Part shown: positions 7,752-16,675 of the stretch, one piece after another
Numbering within the stretch: the first letter of the stretch is position 1
Layout: each line of letters begins with the position of its first letter
Assembly: GCA_017558145.1 (NCBI GenBank)
Contig: JAFYWF010000056.1
Location: forward strand, 1-32,870
DNA: 32,870 nucleotides
Source of the DNA: Lachnospiraceae bacterium
GTDB taxonomy: Bacteria; Bacillota; Clostridia; Lachnospirales; Lachnospiraceae
Reading direction: 5' to 3'
Made by a program: the position numbers and the translations under genes
The notes under the pieces: generated by a model
What the model was told of the DNA's origin: nothing
Database searches by the model: none
What the model saw: the letters and a program-made list of their open reading frames with translations, nothing else

Positions 7752-8696
7752 TTAACTTTTGGCTGTTGCTTTTTTCTGCACAATAAATATTCCTACTGTA
7801 ATTAATACCAGTGCTATTACTTCTTTTAATCCAAAGCTCTGTCCGCTTTCTTTTAATATCAATGCAGACAAAATTGCTCCAAAGACAGGATTCAGACAAC
7901 CAAATACAGCAACTTTAGATACATCATTATAACGTAGCAAAAGTGACCACACAGTATATGCAATTGCTGATACCAATGCCAAATAGATTATTATTGCAAT
8001 TCCTTTTCCTGTCCATACATCCAGCCTTCCACCAGTCAGATAACCTATCACTATCATAACTACACCACCTAATGTAAACTGATAGCCACTTAAGACCACT
8101 GGATTCTCATCCTTCCCGTACACACGAATCAGTGCAGAGGATATCCCATAACATACCGTAGATAAGATAATCATTCCTTCCCCCTGCATCTGAAAGCTAA
8201 CATCCAATCCTGCACCAGTCAAATTAACCAACACAATACCGCTAAATCCTAATATACTTCCTAACAATTTAACCGCTGTCAATTTTTCCTGCTTAAATAC
8301 CAATGCCGCAATCAAAATTGCTACAAATACACTAATTCCGTTCAAAATAGAAGACTTTACTCCAGTGGTATGTGCTAATCCTACATAAAAACAAAAATAA
8401 TGCAAGGAAGTCTGAAATATAGATAATATAGCTATTTTTCCAAGAGATTCTCTCTTAGGAATCAATACTTTTTTTGCCAAAATACTTCCTATAGCAACTG
8501 TTAGAATTCCTGCCAATGTAAAACGACATCCTGCAAACAATATCTGTGTACTGGTTGCTTCCGCAGAAATATCAAACCATCGATAACCTAATTTAATGGA
8601 TGGAAATGCACTTCCCCATAAAAGACAACAAATAGTAGCTAAAAGTGCCATTATATAAGGATGGGCGAAAATTGTTGATTGTTGATTTGTTTTCAT
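7752..8696 (-). CDS. EamA/DMT-family transporter
   Basis: 314 residues from ATG 8696, which places the first membrane segment directly at the N-terminus. In-frame starts upstream to 8750 overlap the decayed ketopantoate reductase tail and are less likely. Ten hydrophobic segments form two EamA repeats, the first opening with LLATICCLLWGSAFPSIKLGY and the second ending with VFGCLNPVFGAILSALILKES. Drug/metabolite transporters of this type usually export amino acids or other metabolites across the cytoplasmic membrane. It is the first gene of the operon that continues with the phytol-kinase-like protein and the TauE/SafE permease. Confidence 0.85.
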   Translation of the reverse strand: MKTNQQSTIFAHPYIMALLATICCLLWGSAFPSIKLGYRWFDISAEATSTQILFAGCRFTLAGILTVAIGSILAKKVLIPKRESLGKIAILSIFQTSLHYFCFYVGLAHTTGVKSSILNGISVFVAILIAALVFKQEKLTAVKLLGSILGFSGIVLVNLTGAGLDVSFQMQGEGMIILSTVCYGISSALIRVYGKDENPVVLSGYQFTLGGVVMIVIGYLTGGRLDVWTGKGIAIIIYLALVSAIAYTVWSLLLRYNDVSKVAVFGCLNPVFGAILSALILKESGQSFGLKEVIALVLITVGIFIVQKKATAKS

Positions 8697-8730
8697 ATCG
8701 TATATCTCATCTTTTCCTTTTTGGTTATTC

Positions 8731-8848
8731 TTAATCAAATTTACCATCATTCTTTTCTTCTAATGACTTAATCAAATGATAGGTATATTCACAGTATGGA
8801 ACAGGAATTCCCAAGGCTTTTCCCATGCGAACCATCTCTCCTACTGGT
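8731..8848 (-). pseudogene. 3' remnant of a 2-dehydropantoate 2-reductase (panE-like) gene
   Basis: One minus-strand frame reads LPVGEMVRMGKALGIPVPYC and then EYTYHLIKSLEEKN, ending at TAA (8731-8733). This is the C-terminal helix pattern of ketopantoate reductases (MVRMGKxxGIPxPYxE...LIKxLE). Only about 38 codons remain: immediately upstream lies the terminator of the chemoreceptor gene, so the first nine tenths of the enzyme are missing. It is probably left by a deletion or insertion that joined the chemoreceptor gene to this site. Short length keeps confidence moderate. Confidence 0.65.
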
Positions 8849-8851
8849 AAC

Positions 8852-8882
8852 AAAAAACCAACGACTAATTCGTTGGTTTTTT
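8852..8882 (-). terminator. Terminator after the chemoreceptor gene
   Basis: A 13-bp stem (8852-8864 with 8870-8882) has a 5-base loop and A/T-run ends, so it can work on either strand. It lies 16 bp past the stop of the minus-strand chemoreceptor gene. Confidence 0.85.
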
Positions 8883-8897
8883 CTTGTAATAATTACT

Positions 8898-10298
8898 TTA
8901 AATCTTACTTAATGCAATTTTCTTCATTTCTTCCAAATCATAAATCAACACTTTGGAATAATCCAATGCTTCATTGCAGTATTTTTCTGCTTCTGCATAA
9001 TTTTCGTCCATAAGAGCTTTAATTACATGATTTCCATAGCCATGAAGCTTTTTATGTTTTTCTTCTACAGTTTTCCACACTTCATTAATCTCAGGTGTCT
9101 TTGGTGTCATAGAATAGTAGAAGTGTCCGAAACCACATTTTGCAGCATTTAACTGAATCGGCAATACTTGTTTTTCTTTTACCATGTTGGATAAATTTGT
9201 TAACCAAGCTTTATGAGCTGCAATTGCTCTATCCATATATCCAGCAAATTCTTCATATTCCATTCTAAAGAATCTATCATCTGTCATAGTACCTAATTGT
9301 TTTGTTACTTGACTAAGTATGTTTTCAATTGTTGAAACAGGTTTTGTAGCTTCTTTTAATCTACTTCCAACCGTATGTAACTGACCAGCACTCGCTTCTA
9401 ATGCTACACATTGATCTTTAATACTTGCTGTCTGAGATTCCATTTCAGCCATGGAACTGCTGATTTCTTCACTTACAGAAGCTAAACTATTGATGGATTC
9501 ATTAATTTGGGAAACATTTTTTTGATTTTCACTATTAATTACCCAAACTTCTCCAATTTTTTCTGTCACAGTATCCAATGATTCAATTGTAGTACTTACA
9601 CTCTTAGCACTCTTCTGGGATGCATTTTTAATTTTTTCTACAAAATTACCCATATTACCAGTTAAGCTTTGAGTTTCTTCTGCTAATTTTCGAATTTCTT
9701 CAGCTACAACCGCAAATCCTCTTCCAGCTTCTCCAGCTCTTGCCGCTTCAATACTTGCATTTAAAGCTAAAAGATTAGTTTGAGAAGAAATGGCATTAAT
9801 ACCAGCAATTACTTCGTTCATATGGCTAATAACATTCAACAACTCATCCATATCTTTCTGCATTTCTTTTGATTCATCGATTGTCTGAACAGAAAGCTCT
9901 TTAATTAAAGATAATTCATCTTGTCCTTTTTCAATTTTTTTATAAACTTCATCTGTATCTTCTGCTGCTTTAATAATTGTATTAGTTAATTCTTCATGCT
10001 GACCATTTACCTGTTCAGCTACACTAGAACATTCTTCTGCTGCTGAAGCTATAATATCAATTCCTTCTGCCGCAGCTTCAGAAATATTTGACATTTCATC
10101 AACTACATAATTCAAAGTCAAATCCAATGAACTAATCTGCATAATAGCTTCAATATCTTTGTTCATTACAGTTTCAACTTGTTTTTTACTCTTTAATAAT
10201 CTTTTATAAATATCTCCTAATTTGGGATTTTTAGAATAATCCGCATCTTTTAATTCTGCTACTGCATTAATTAACTGATTATTTTTTCCAAACTGCAT
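8898..10298 (-). CDS. Soluble methyl-accepting chemotaxis protein with C-terminal CZB domain
   Basis: 466 residues, ATG behind GGGGAGG. There are no membrane segments, so it is a cytosolic receptor. Residues 1-50 are helical. The central coiled-coil signalling domain contains the hairpin [20 protein letters not shown] and [18 protein letters not shown], which contacts CheA and CheW. The last 110 residues carry the zinc-binding CZB pattern: His in AHKAWLTNL, Cys in [10 protein letters not shown], and two His in [13 protein letters not shown]. In known CZB receptors these bind zinc and respond to redox, pH or hypochlorous acid. The gene stands alone between its own promoter and terminator. Ligand unproven. 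Confidence 0.9.
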   Translation of the reverse strand: MQFGKNNQLINAVAELKDADYSKNPKLGDIYKRLLKSKKQVETVMNKDIEAIMQISSLDLTLNYVVDEMSNISEAAAEGIDIIASAAEECSSVAEQVNGQHEELTNTIIKAAEDTDEVYKKIEKGQDELSLIKELSVQTIDESKEMQKDMDELLNVISHMNEVIAGINAISSQTNLLALNASIEAARAGEAGRGFAVVAEEIRKLAEETQSLTGNMGNFVEKIKNASQKSAKSVSTTIESLDTVTEKIGEVWVINSENQKNVSQINESINSLASVSEEISSSMAEMESQTASIKDQCVALEASAGQLHTVGSRLKEATKPVSTIENILSQVTKQLGTMTDDRFFRMEYEEFAGYMDRAIAAHKAWLTNLSNMVKEKQVLPIQLNAAKCGFGHFYYSMTPKTPEINEVWKTVEEKHKKLHGYGNHVIKALMDENYAEAEKYCNEALDYSKVLIYDLEEMKKIALSKI

Positions 10299-10327
10299 AG
10301 CTAACCTCCCCTAAGTACACTACTTAC

Positions 10328-10356
10328 ATTATGGATTTTTTGTCAGTTTCTGTCAA
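10328..10356 (-). promoter_or_regulatory. Sigma-A-type promoter of the chemoreceptor gene
   Basis: On the minus strand a perfect TTGACA (10351-10356) is followed after 17 bases by CATAAT (10328-10333). This places transcription start about 20-25 bases before the GGGGAGG ribosome site of the chemoreceptor gene. Confidence 0.7.
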
Positions 10357-10393
10357 CTCTTGCGCTCATGCAATATCTAAAATTCAAACCACT

Positions 10394-10714
10394 TTATTTT
10401 TTTCGATATTTTGACTCAATTCCTACTACATATACAACCATAGCACCAATGCTAATAAACATAGTCCCCAACATTGTCATAATCAGCAGCCCTGAATTTT
10501 GTCCACTCAGCAATGGCAAGCCAATAAGCGTAAATAAAACACCATACACGCACCATAATATTCCCAAGGCACGATTATAGTCTTTTACATCCTTCACCTG
10601 TATCACTTCAGCATTTGCCCAAAAACCAAAAGGCTTTGTTTTTCGAGATTTCATGCAATAAATACCCATTACAATAAATACCAAACCTACGATTGCCCAA
10701 ATAATAAAGGCCAT
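10394..10714 (-). CDS. Small membrane protein, three predicted spans
   Basis: 106 residues from ATG 10714 (GGAAG about 6-8 bases upstream); ATG 10729 is an in-frame alternative. Hydrophobic stretches are near residues 2-20 (AFIIWAIVGLVFIVMGIYC), 48-68 and 75-97. A soluble loop between the first two contains FWANAEVIQVKDVKDYNRA, resembling DUF3784/DUF3899-type small membrane proteins, but the family cannot be named firmly. It is the last of three co-oriented small genes with the UPF0145 protein (gap about 30 bases). Function unknown. Confidence 0.65.
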   Translation of the reverse strand: MAFIIWAIVGLVFIVMGIYCMKSRKTKPFGFWANAEVIQVKDVKDYNRALGILWCVYGVLFTLIGLPLLSGQNSGLLIMTMLGTMFISIGAMVVYVVGIESKYRKK

Positions 10715-10746
10715 ATATTTTTCTTCCATACTCTAATTAATACTCA

Positions 10747-11058
10747 TTAAACAAACTTAACCGCTGTGCCATATGCAATCACTTCTGCTGCCCCTTGCAT
10801 AACTGCAGAAGAAGCATATCTAATATTAACAATGGCATCTGCATTAAGAGCTTCTGCTTCCGCTACCATTCTCTTAGTTGCAATGGCTCTTGCCTCATTC
10901 ATCATTTCGTTATAAGCAGTAAGTTCTCCACCTACCATTGTTTTAAAGGCTTGAGCGATGTCCTTCCCTAAATGTTTTGATTGAATGGTACTTCCTTTTA
11001 CAAGTCCCAACATTTCTAATTCTTTTCCGCTAATATAATCAGTATTTACTAATATCAT
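10747..11058 (-). CDS. UPF0145/YbjQ family protein
   Basis: 103 residues with the YbjQ pattern: an N-terminal strand (VNTDYISGKELEMLGLVKGS), a central helix with GGELTAYNEMMNEARAIATKRM, then ALNADAIVNIRYASSAVMQG and a C-terminal AEVIAYGTAV. The family forms a pentameric dodecin-like or heavy-metal-binding-like fold of unclear function. The start overlaps the end of the upstream small membrane gene by 20 bases, which implies translational coupling. Confidence 0.85.
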   Translation of the reverse strand: MILVNTDYISGKELEMLGLVKGSTIQSKHLGKDIAQAFKTMVGGELTAYNEMMNEARAIATKRMVAEAEALNADAIVNIRYASSAVMQGAAEVIAYGTAVKFV

Positions 11059-11263
11059 CCTCTTCTCCTCCTTTGATTTCTTTAATTCTCTCTATACAAA
11101 CTTTTATGATTACAATAGAAAATATAAGTGGAAAAAATCCTAACACATATTTATAAATACCTTCAAGTAATGATATTAAAAGTCCAAAATAAATTATATA
11201 ATACAATATCATAAGTACTGTTATGATAATTGGTGCCAGCATTTTCTTTTTATGAGAATCCAT
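11039..11263 (-). CDS. Small two-span membrane protein
   Basis: 74 residues with a basic N-terminus (MDSHKKK), hydrophobic segments at about 8-32 and 38-58, and an acidic/charged tail (ERIKEIKGGEEDD), giving a hairpin topology. The stop overlaps the UPF0145 start by 20 bases, so the two are translated from one message. I do not recognise a named family. A partner or membrane-anchor role for the YbjQ protein is inference only. Confidence 0.6.
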   Translation of the reverse strand: MDSHKKKMLAPIIITVLMILYYIIYFGLLISLLEGIYKYVLGFFPLIFSIVIIKVCIERIKEIKGGEEDDISKY

Positions 11264-11348
11264 ACCTTTTCCCCCATGCTTAAGATTATCTCTTCCAATC
11301 TCCTTTTATCTATTCACATCACATTCTTTTTCTAAATATAGTTACATT

Positions 11349-11726
11349 TTACGCTTGATGTCCTAGTACCCACTTTAACATAGCTTCATATATCAAGCTT
11401 CCCTCCGCTACCTCAAGAACCATTTCATATAATTCTCTCTGTGTATATTGTAATTCTATTCCATTCAAAGCAAGGAATACTAGCATTGCATGAATGCCAA
11501 TACGTTTATTTCCATCTAACATACAATGATTCTTAATCAACCCATAACCTAAACGTGCACCTTTCGCTTGTATCGTTGGGTACAATTCTTCCCCTGCAAA
11601 TACTTGAAATGGTGTCTCTATCGCTGATTCTAAAAGATTAAAATCTCTTACGCCATCACTTCCTCCGGTCTGTTTAATAATCTGTGCATGAAGCATTAAA
11701 ATCTGCTCTTTACTTAGTCTTTTCAT
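11349..11726 (-). CDS. doc: Doc/Fic-family toxin (death-on-curing)
   Basis: 125 residues. The Fic core motif is HCMLDGNKR at 67-75, matching HxFx[D/E]GN[K/G]R with His67 as catalytic base. The upstream YPTIQAKGARLGYGLIKNH and downstream IHAMLVFLALNG segments fit the Doc branch. Doc of phage P1 phosphorylates EF-Tu and blocks translation; other Fic proteins transfer AMP. The ATG overlaps the antitoxin stop by 4 bases (ATGA), the usual coupled arrangement. It is transcribed right after a NACHT-type NTPase gene. The motif is intact, so the toxin is probably active. Confidence 0.85.
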   Translation of the reverse strand: MKRLSKEQILMLHAQIIKQTGGSDGVRDFNLLESAIETPFQVFAGEELYPTIQAKGARLGYGLIKNHCMLDGNKRIGIHAMLVFLALNGIELQYTQRELYEMVLEVAEGSLIYEAMLKWVLGHQA

Positions 11727-11965
11727 TTTGCAAGCACCTCATATGCTTCTTTATTCTGTGCTAACAATCTCTTTGAAATCTCAAGCACGTCTTCATCCTT
11801 TGCCATTGTATTTTCATCTACTTTGCTAAAATCTATTACCAAATATCTTGGTTCATTATTCTTAAGTATTACAACCGAACCTAGCTCATCAACTAATCTT
11901 ACTACTTTTGAAAAATTCTGATTTGCTTCTGTAATTGAAACCATTGTTTTTGTATCAACTGTCAT
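11723..11965 (-). CDS. phd: Phd/YefM-family antitoxin
   Basis: 80 residues from ATG 11965, chosen because of AGGAGG 6-8 bases upstream; the frame also opens further up at 12001. The N-terminal half has the Phd/YefM DNA-binding pattern (MVSITEANQNFSKVVRLVDE, then VVILKNNEPRYLVIDF). The acidic C-terminal part (DENTMAKDEDVLEISKRLLA) would bind and block Doc. The protein is expected to repress its own operon together with Doc. The preceding NTPase gene ends only 50 bases upstream; a TATACT -10-like hexamer lies in that gap. Confidence 0.85.
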   Translation of the reverse strand: MTVDTKTMVSITEANQNFSKVVRLVDELGSVVILKNNEPRYLVIDFSKVDENTMAKDEDVLEISKRLLAQNKEAYEVLAK

Positions 11966-12015
11966 GTCAAAACCTCCTGAATCATATCTATAGTATATCA
12001 CTTTTTCTTACTTGT

Positions 12016-14379
12016 TTACATGGATACTTTACCAGTAAATGAATTATCACATAATTTTTTTATGCATACTTCAATCTCAAGTACTTTATCATAAAATTCA
12101 AATCCACTATCAATTTTATTTATAATGTTCTTGCAAACAACTTCCAAATTTTTGGGATAATTATAGTTTCCCTTCCCCGTTCTAGACATTTTCACAGAAT
12201 ATTCGTAATTTGCAAAACGTTCTTTCAACCATAAGTATTTTGGATAATCATTATTCCCATATGCATTAATGATATCTTCAATATTTTGAGGTGTAAGCAC
12301 ATGACGCTTTAATTCATTCACCCTTTGAATCATACTTATCATTTGCACAAAAATCCCATACACATCTTCAAACTCTAATCTACTAAATTGAATTTCTTTA
12401 GTTTTTCCAATAATCCATGTTGTAAAATATTGACTTATACCAAAATAACTTCTTTCATATGCATAGTGTAAACGTTTTCGCTCTTCTTCAAACTGACCAA
12501 TCCACTTAACCAATCCATATACGTATAATTCATGTGCTTGTTCTTGTAAATAATTTGAATTCACGGAGGTCATAGACTCTCCAATCAATACAAGAGCTTG
12601 TTCCGCATTGATACCTCTCTCATAAATTTCTCCCAAGAAATTACTAATTCCTTCCACTTCTTTGCCTGACAAAATCTTATCAAGCTTTAATTTAACAATA
12701 TTTAAGAAATCATTTCTATATATCATTCCTCGAGAAGTAAGCATCAAAATTTCATCAATTTGTTCTTCATTAAATACTGCATACATAAAATCATTTGATA
12801 TAAATTTATATTTTCCACCTTCTACAGTAAAAATGTGCATTTCTCTCAAAGATATATTAATATCATTTTCTGCATTTTCTAAATTTCTACCATCAAAATT
12901 TGCATCACCAAAATACTCTTTTGCAAGTAATGCAGCTTCCACACCTGATAATCCTTTTTCTCCCTTTTCTACAATCGTAACAGCAAATTTGTTTAAATAT
13001 CGCAACACCTCATCTACAGAAATTAATCCTCTTAAAGATTTCCCGTTTCGCTCTCTTTCTATGATTCCTGCAATAAAAGCTCCATATAATTTATTCAGGT
13101 TTTCTCCAATATCAAATATTTTGTCAGAATTTTTTTTCGTTTCTAGAACTGTATTTACGAAACAATGTAAAAGGAATGGTGAAATGCATTTTTCAGCAAA
13201 CCCACTATTCTCAAACTTTTCTAAAATACTCTCAATTTCTTCGTCTGTTAGCTCAACATCTTTTTCTTTTCTGGATAATTCTTTTTCTAAATAATTTCTA
13301 ACTTGAATCATATTTACGTCAGCAATACGATACATAATCATTGGATTATCCATATGATCCTGACTCAATTCGTTCAAATATGCAACCTCAGTCGGTCTTG
13401 TTGTAAATATCACTGTATTTTGATATTGATTCATTTCTTCAATAATCAATGTGTTTATTTTAGCGTCCCTAGCCTCATCTAAAGCATCTACAAACAAGAC
13501 ATCATTTCCTAAAATTTCGAATGGTATATCTACCTTTTCTAATGATTGCAAAGCAAACACATTACATAATTGTTCTTTCATTTTGTCATAGATTGGCTTA
13601 TTGGTTATTTTTTTTATATCTCCCACTTTGACGAAAACGGGAAATTCAGACATGCTGCATCCTTTGTCTTTTGACTCCATATATGCCACATATTGTTCCG
13701 CGTATATTCTTGCCATTCTTTCTACAGTCCAAGTTTTTCCATAACCACCATCTGCAATAAATACGGTTTTTTGCCCTTTTCTTTGTTTCTTAACTAAAGT
13801 TTCTGCTGTATACTCCTCTTCAACTTCTCCCAAACGATATCGTAATGGGAAAATAAATTCATCACTTTCTTTATTCTTATTTATTAATTCTATTAACCAT
13901 GTTAATTTCGCACTTTGAAGAATAATATGCTCTAGTTCATTCTCTTTATTTATATACTCCCCCTTAATATTGTTCCACACCTTTTCGCCCTTTGAGAATG
14001 CATCTAACACTCTATCATCACCACAATTTACTAATAGTTTTAGTTTTCTTGCATAATAATTCAACTTATAAACATCCAGAACAACTTTATCTATTTTATT
14101 ACTCAATTCCTTCTGTTCTAACAGTGGTTCTCCATATTCTCTAAGTATCATTTCTGCATCAGAAACAAACTCATTCATATTTTTCTTTAACAATTCGTCG
14201 TATCTCTTCTTATGTAATAATTCCGTCAATAAAATTGTTATTAAAAATATTGCAATACTAATGAGTAAAGTCCCTATTCCAAAATTCCAGATTTCTCCAA
14301 TAATATACTCTACAAACATAATTAACATAATCCATATGGTATTCCATAATTCAAAACGTTTATTCAAAATATTTTTCAT
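12016..14379 (-). CDS. Membrane-anchored NACHT-type STAND NTPase
   Basis: 787 residues from ATG 14379, behind AAGGGG with 7 bases spacing; the frame also opens at TTG 14409, whose ribosome site is too close. Two membrane spans lie at about residues 10-55, followed by a charged helical region. The NTPase has Walker A DGGYGKT with Lys215, a NACHT-type Walker B FVDALDEARD (Asp297 to Asp301) and a sensor-like IFTTRP. A long helical C-terminal half (about 430-787) has no domain I can name and may be the sensor. Bacterial NACHT proteins are known in anti-phage defence; the membrane N-terminus could be the effector. It is followed at once by the Phd-Doc pair. Defence function is inferred. Confidence 0.75.
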   Translation of the reverse strand: MKNILNKRFELWNTIWIMLIMFVEYIIGEIWNFGIGTLLISIAIFLITILLTELLHKKRYDELLKKNMNEFVSDAEMILREYGEPLLEQKELSNKIDKVVLDVYKLNYYARKLKLLVNCGDDRVLDAFSKGEKVWNNIKGEYINKENELEHIILQSAKLTWLIELINKNKESDEFIFPLRYRLGEVEEEYTAETLVKKQRKGQKTVFIADGGYGKTWTVERMARIYAEQYVAYMESKDKGCSMSEFPVFVKVGDIKKITNKPIYDKMKEQLCNVFALQSLEKVDIPFEILGNDVLFVDALDEARDAKINTLIIEEMNQYQNTVIFTTRPTEVAYLNELSQDHMDNPMIMYRIADVNMIQVRNYLEKELSRKEKDVELTDEEIESILEKFENSGFAEKCISPFLLHCFVNTVLETKKNSDKIFDIGENLNKLYGAFIAGIIERERNGKSLRGLISVDEVLRYLNKFAVTIVEKGEKGLSGVEAALLAKEYFGDANFDGRNLENAENDINISLREMHIFTVEGGKYKFISNDFMYAVFNEEQIDEILMLTSRGMIYRNDFLNIVKLKLDKILSGKEVEGISNFLGEIYERGINAEQALVLIGESMTSVNSNYLQEQAHELYVYGLVKWIGQFEEERKRLHYAYERSYFGISQYFTTWIIGKTKEIQFSRLEFEDVYGIFVQMISMIQRVNELKRHVLTPQNIEDIINAYGNNDYPKYLWLKERFANYEYSVKMSRTGKGNYNYPKNLEVVCKNIINKIDSGFEFYDKVLEIEVCIKKLCDNSFTGKVSM

Positions 14380-14517
14380 CTGTATTCCCCTTTTCTTTTT
14401 TTTACTCAATCTCCTGTCAGATTTCTATTTTGCACTTCAAGTTTATCGAATTATATTTATTTTACCACGATGAAACTTTTTTGATAATATGATTCATACA
14501 ATCTTAAAACATTTCAA

Positions 14518-14543
14518 AAAGGTAGCCATAAATGACTACCTTT
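14518..14543 (-). terminator. Terminator downstream of the broken HD-domain gene
   Basis: An 8-bp stem AAAGGTAG/CTACCTTT (14518-14525 with 14536-14543) is followed on the minus strand by extra T residues. It separates the HD-domain remnant from the NACHT gene. On the plus strand a looser T-run also follows. Confidence 0.65.
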
Positions 14544-14569
14544 CGTTACTTTTTTCTCTCTATTTTTCA

Positions 14570-14845
14570 ATTATGGAATGATTTGTTCTTCCCCAAAAGG
14601 AACCTTTTCTAAATCATCTTTCAGAAACTGTGGAATTTCACCATTTCTAAAAATTGCTCTAATGTGATATCAGTATCTTCAATTACATCATGAAGAAGCG
14701 CAACACAAATTGTATCCTCATCAGGCATTTGTTCTGCCAAATGGAAAGGATGATAAATATATGGCATACCGTTTTTGTCTACTTGTTCCTTGTGTGCTTC
14801 AAAAGCAATTCTCATAGCCTTTTTTATTAATGTAGTATAAATCAT
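14570..14845 (-). pseudogene. Truncated RelA/SpoT-type HD-domain (HD_4) gene
   Basis: The open frame from 14845 to 14621 gives 74 residues with the start of a (p)ppGpp-hydrolase-like HD domain: AFEAHKEQVDKNGMPYIYHP supplies the first His, and ALLHDVIEDTDITLEQF the HD and ED pairs. Family members usually run to about 150-190 residues. Here the frame stops just after LEQF. Another frame across the same junction, from about 14656, reads IFRNGEIPQFLKDDLEKVPF and ends in EEQIIP and a stop near 14573, which looks like the tail of a protein. A frameshift or fusion of two remnants is likely. The catalytic core may survive, but activity is doubtful. Confidence 0.55.
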
Positions 14846-14929
14846 CTTCTATTATTCTCCTTACTGCATCTTCTATCATTTATTTTAATATACCACTAAA
14901 AAAATTATTTAAATCAAATTCATGAAATT

Positions 14930-16528
14930 TCACATCAACGGTGCAACTATTTTTAAAATACAAACAAACACTCTCCCTAATACATTTTGTTGTTTTATTG
15001 TTTCTTGCGTTACTTTCATACATTTATTACGAGTTTCCACAAAATCAGAATAAATATCTTTGATAGCCTGAACTTTGTATAAATATGCTGCACATTCATA
15101 GTGCCAATATAAACTTCTATAATCTAGATTAATGGTACCGACTACAGCTCTTTCATCATCGGACACAAATACCTTAGCATGAATAAATCCGGGCGTATAC
15201 TCATAAACTTTCACACCTGCCTCTAATAATGATTTATAATTTTCTCTCGCCAAAGCAAATACAGACTTTTTATCCGGAATATGTGGCAATATAATTTGAA
15301 CCTCTATCCCTCTTTTCGCCGCAAAAAGAATAGCACATTTCATTTCATTGTCTAATATCAAATAAGGCGTCATGATATAAACATATTTTTTTGCCTGATT
15401 CAAAATATCCATATAAACCATTTTCCCAATATTTTCATCATCTACCGGATGATCAGCATACGGAATAACATATCCTTTAAATATTTTCTTTGAATCATTT
15501 TTTGTCGGAAGATATTTTTGCATATTTGGAAATACTAAATCTGAACTTTTCTTATTTATCGTGGCACTCCACATTTGCATAAATATTTTCGTAAATTCAA
15601 AAACGGCATCACCATTTACCATGATTCCTACATCTTTCCAATGTCCGTATGGACTATTAACATTAATGTATTCATCACATAAATTTATACCTCCGGTAAA
15701 AGCAACCCTTCCATCAATAATCATAATTTTTCTATGATCTCGATTGTTATGATGCATAGACAGAAAAGGAATCGGTGGCGAAAACATTTTACATTGTATT
15801 CCTAGTTTTTCAATTTGTTTTGGATATTTATATGGTAATAAAGTTACGGAACAAGAACCATCATAGAGAATTTTTATATCCACACTGTCTTTTGCTTTTC
15901 TTTCTAAAATTCCCAAAATTGTATTCCACATGATTCCCGGTGAAATCAGGAAGTATTCCAAAAAAATATATTGTGTAGCTGATTCTAACTGCTTAATCAT
16001 TTCCTCAAATAACATCTCACCGGAAGAAAAATAGGCCACGTCACTATTGGCGCTAATATTGTTTCCACTGTATTGATTTAAATACTGCGCAATGCAATAT
16101 GTCTGATAATCTTTTTCTTTTATCTGAGCTAAAATTTCACTCTGCTCCAACGTATATTTTCTACTTTCTTTTGCCATCATAAGAATTCTTTTCTGTATCA
16201 CTCTATATCCCAAATCAAAATGAATAACAAAATAGATTACACTTCCCAAAATTGGAAATACTCCGACAAAAAAACACCAAGACAAACGAATCATTGGATT
16301 TTCCTGTGAATTAATAATAAATAGTAAGATAATTGCAACAGCAATCATTTCACTTCCTAATATCACTGGAATATGTTCTGCAAATGTATACATACGTGCA
16401 ATAATATAAGCGAACTGTATTACAATAAGAGCCATGATTAACATGGTTCTGCTAAAAATCACCTGCAATACATTTCGCTTACCAATTTTCCATATTGAAT
16501 CCTCTGTTTGCTTCCACTCATACATCAT
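14930..16528 (-). CDS. cls: Cardiolipin synthase
   Basis: 532 residues, ATG behind AGAGGG. Two to three N-terminal hydrophobic segments (about 25-110) anchor it in the membrane. Two phospholipase-D HKD motifs follow: HRKIMIID (His265, Lys267, Asp272) and HAKVFVSD (His450, Lys452, Asp457), each with the downstream glycine/asparagine residues (FTGG; GTINLDYRS). This is the standard bacterial ClsA layout and length. It joins two phosphatidylglycerols into cardiolipin and glycerol. The gene appears to stand alone, 147 bases after the bile salt hydrolase gene. Confidence 0.92.
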   Translation of the reverse strand: MMYEWKQTEDSIWKIGKRNVLQVIFSRTMLIMALIVIQFAYIIARMYTFAEHIPVILGSEMIAVAIILLFIINSQENPMIRLSWCFFVGVFPILGSVIYFVIHFDLGYRVIQKRILMMAKESRKYTLEQSEILAQIKEKDYQTYCIAQYLNQYSGNNISANSDVAYFSSGEMLFEEMIKQLESATQYIFLEYFLISPGIMWNTILGILERKAKDSVDIKILYDGSCSVTLLPYKYPKQIEKLGIQCKMFSPPIPFLSMHHNNRDHRKIMIIDGRVAFTGGINLCDEYINVNSPYGHWKDVGIMVNGDAVFEFTKIFMQMWSATINKKSSDLVFPNMQKYLPTKNDSKKIFKGYVIPYADHPVDDENIGKMVYMDILNQAKKYVYIMTPYLILDNEMKCAILFAAKRGIEVQIILPHIPDKKSVFALARENYKSLLEAGVKVYEYTPGFIHAKVFVSDDERAVVGTINLDYRSLYWHYECAAYLYKVQAIKDIYSDFVETRNKCMKVTQETIKQQNVLGRVFVCILKIVAPLM

Positions 16529-16675
16529 TTCAACCCTCTTTTTTAAGCAAATATCAAAGGATAATTATAGTTGCTTTTTTTTATCATACAATTGAAAAAT
16601 TATTATTTTTTTCTAAAGATTTTATAAAATCATTTTTTACTGCAATTGCCGACCAAATATAACAACTATCTCTTT

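Noticed and set aside
12662..13294. Plus-strand open frame of 210 codons inside the NACHT gene
   Set aside because: Antisense shadow of the long minus-strand gene; hydrophobic, serine/phenylalanine-rich composition with no recognisable domain and no ribosome site.
14380..14409. TTG start adding ten residues to the NACHT protein
   Set aside because: The AGGAGA sequence is only one or two bases from the TTG, while ATG 14379 has AAGGGG at good spacing.
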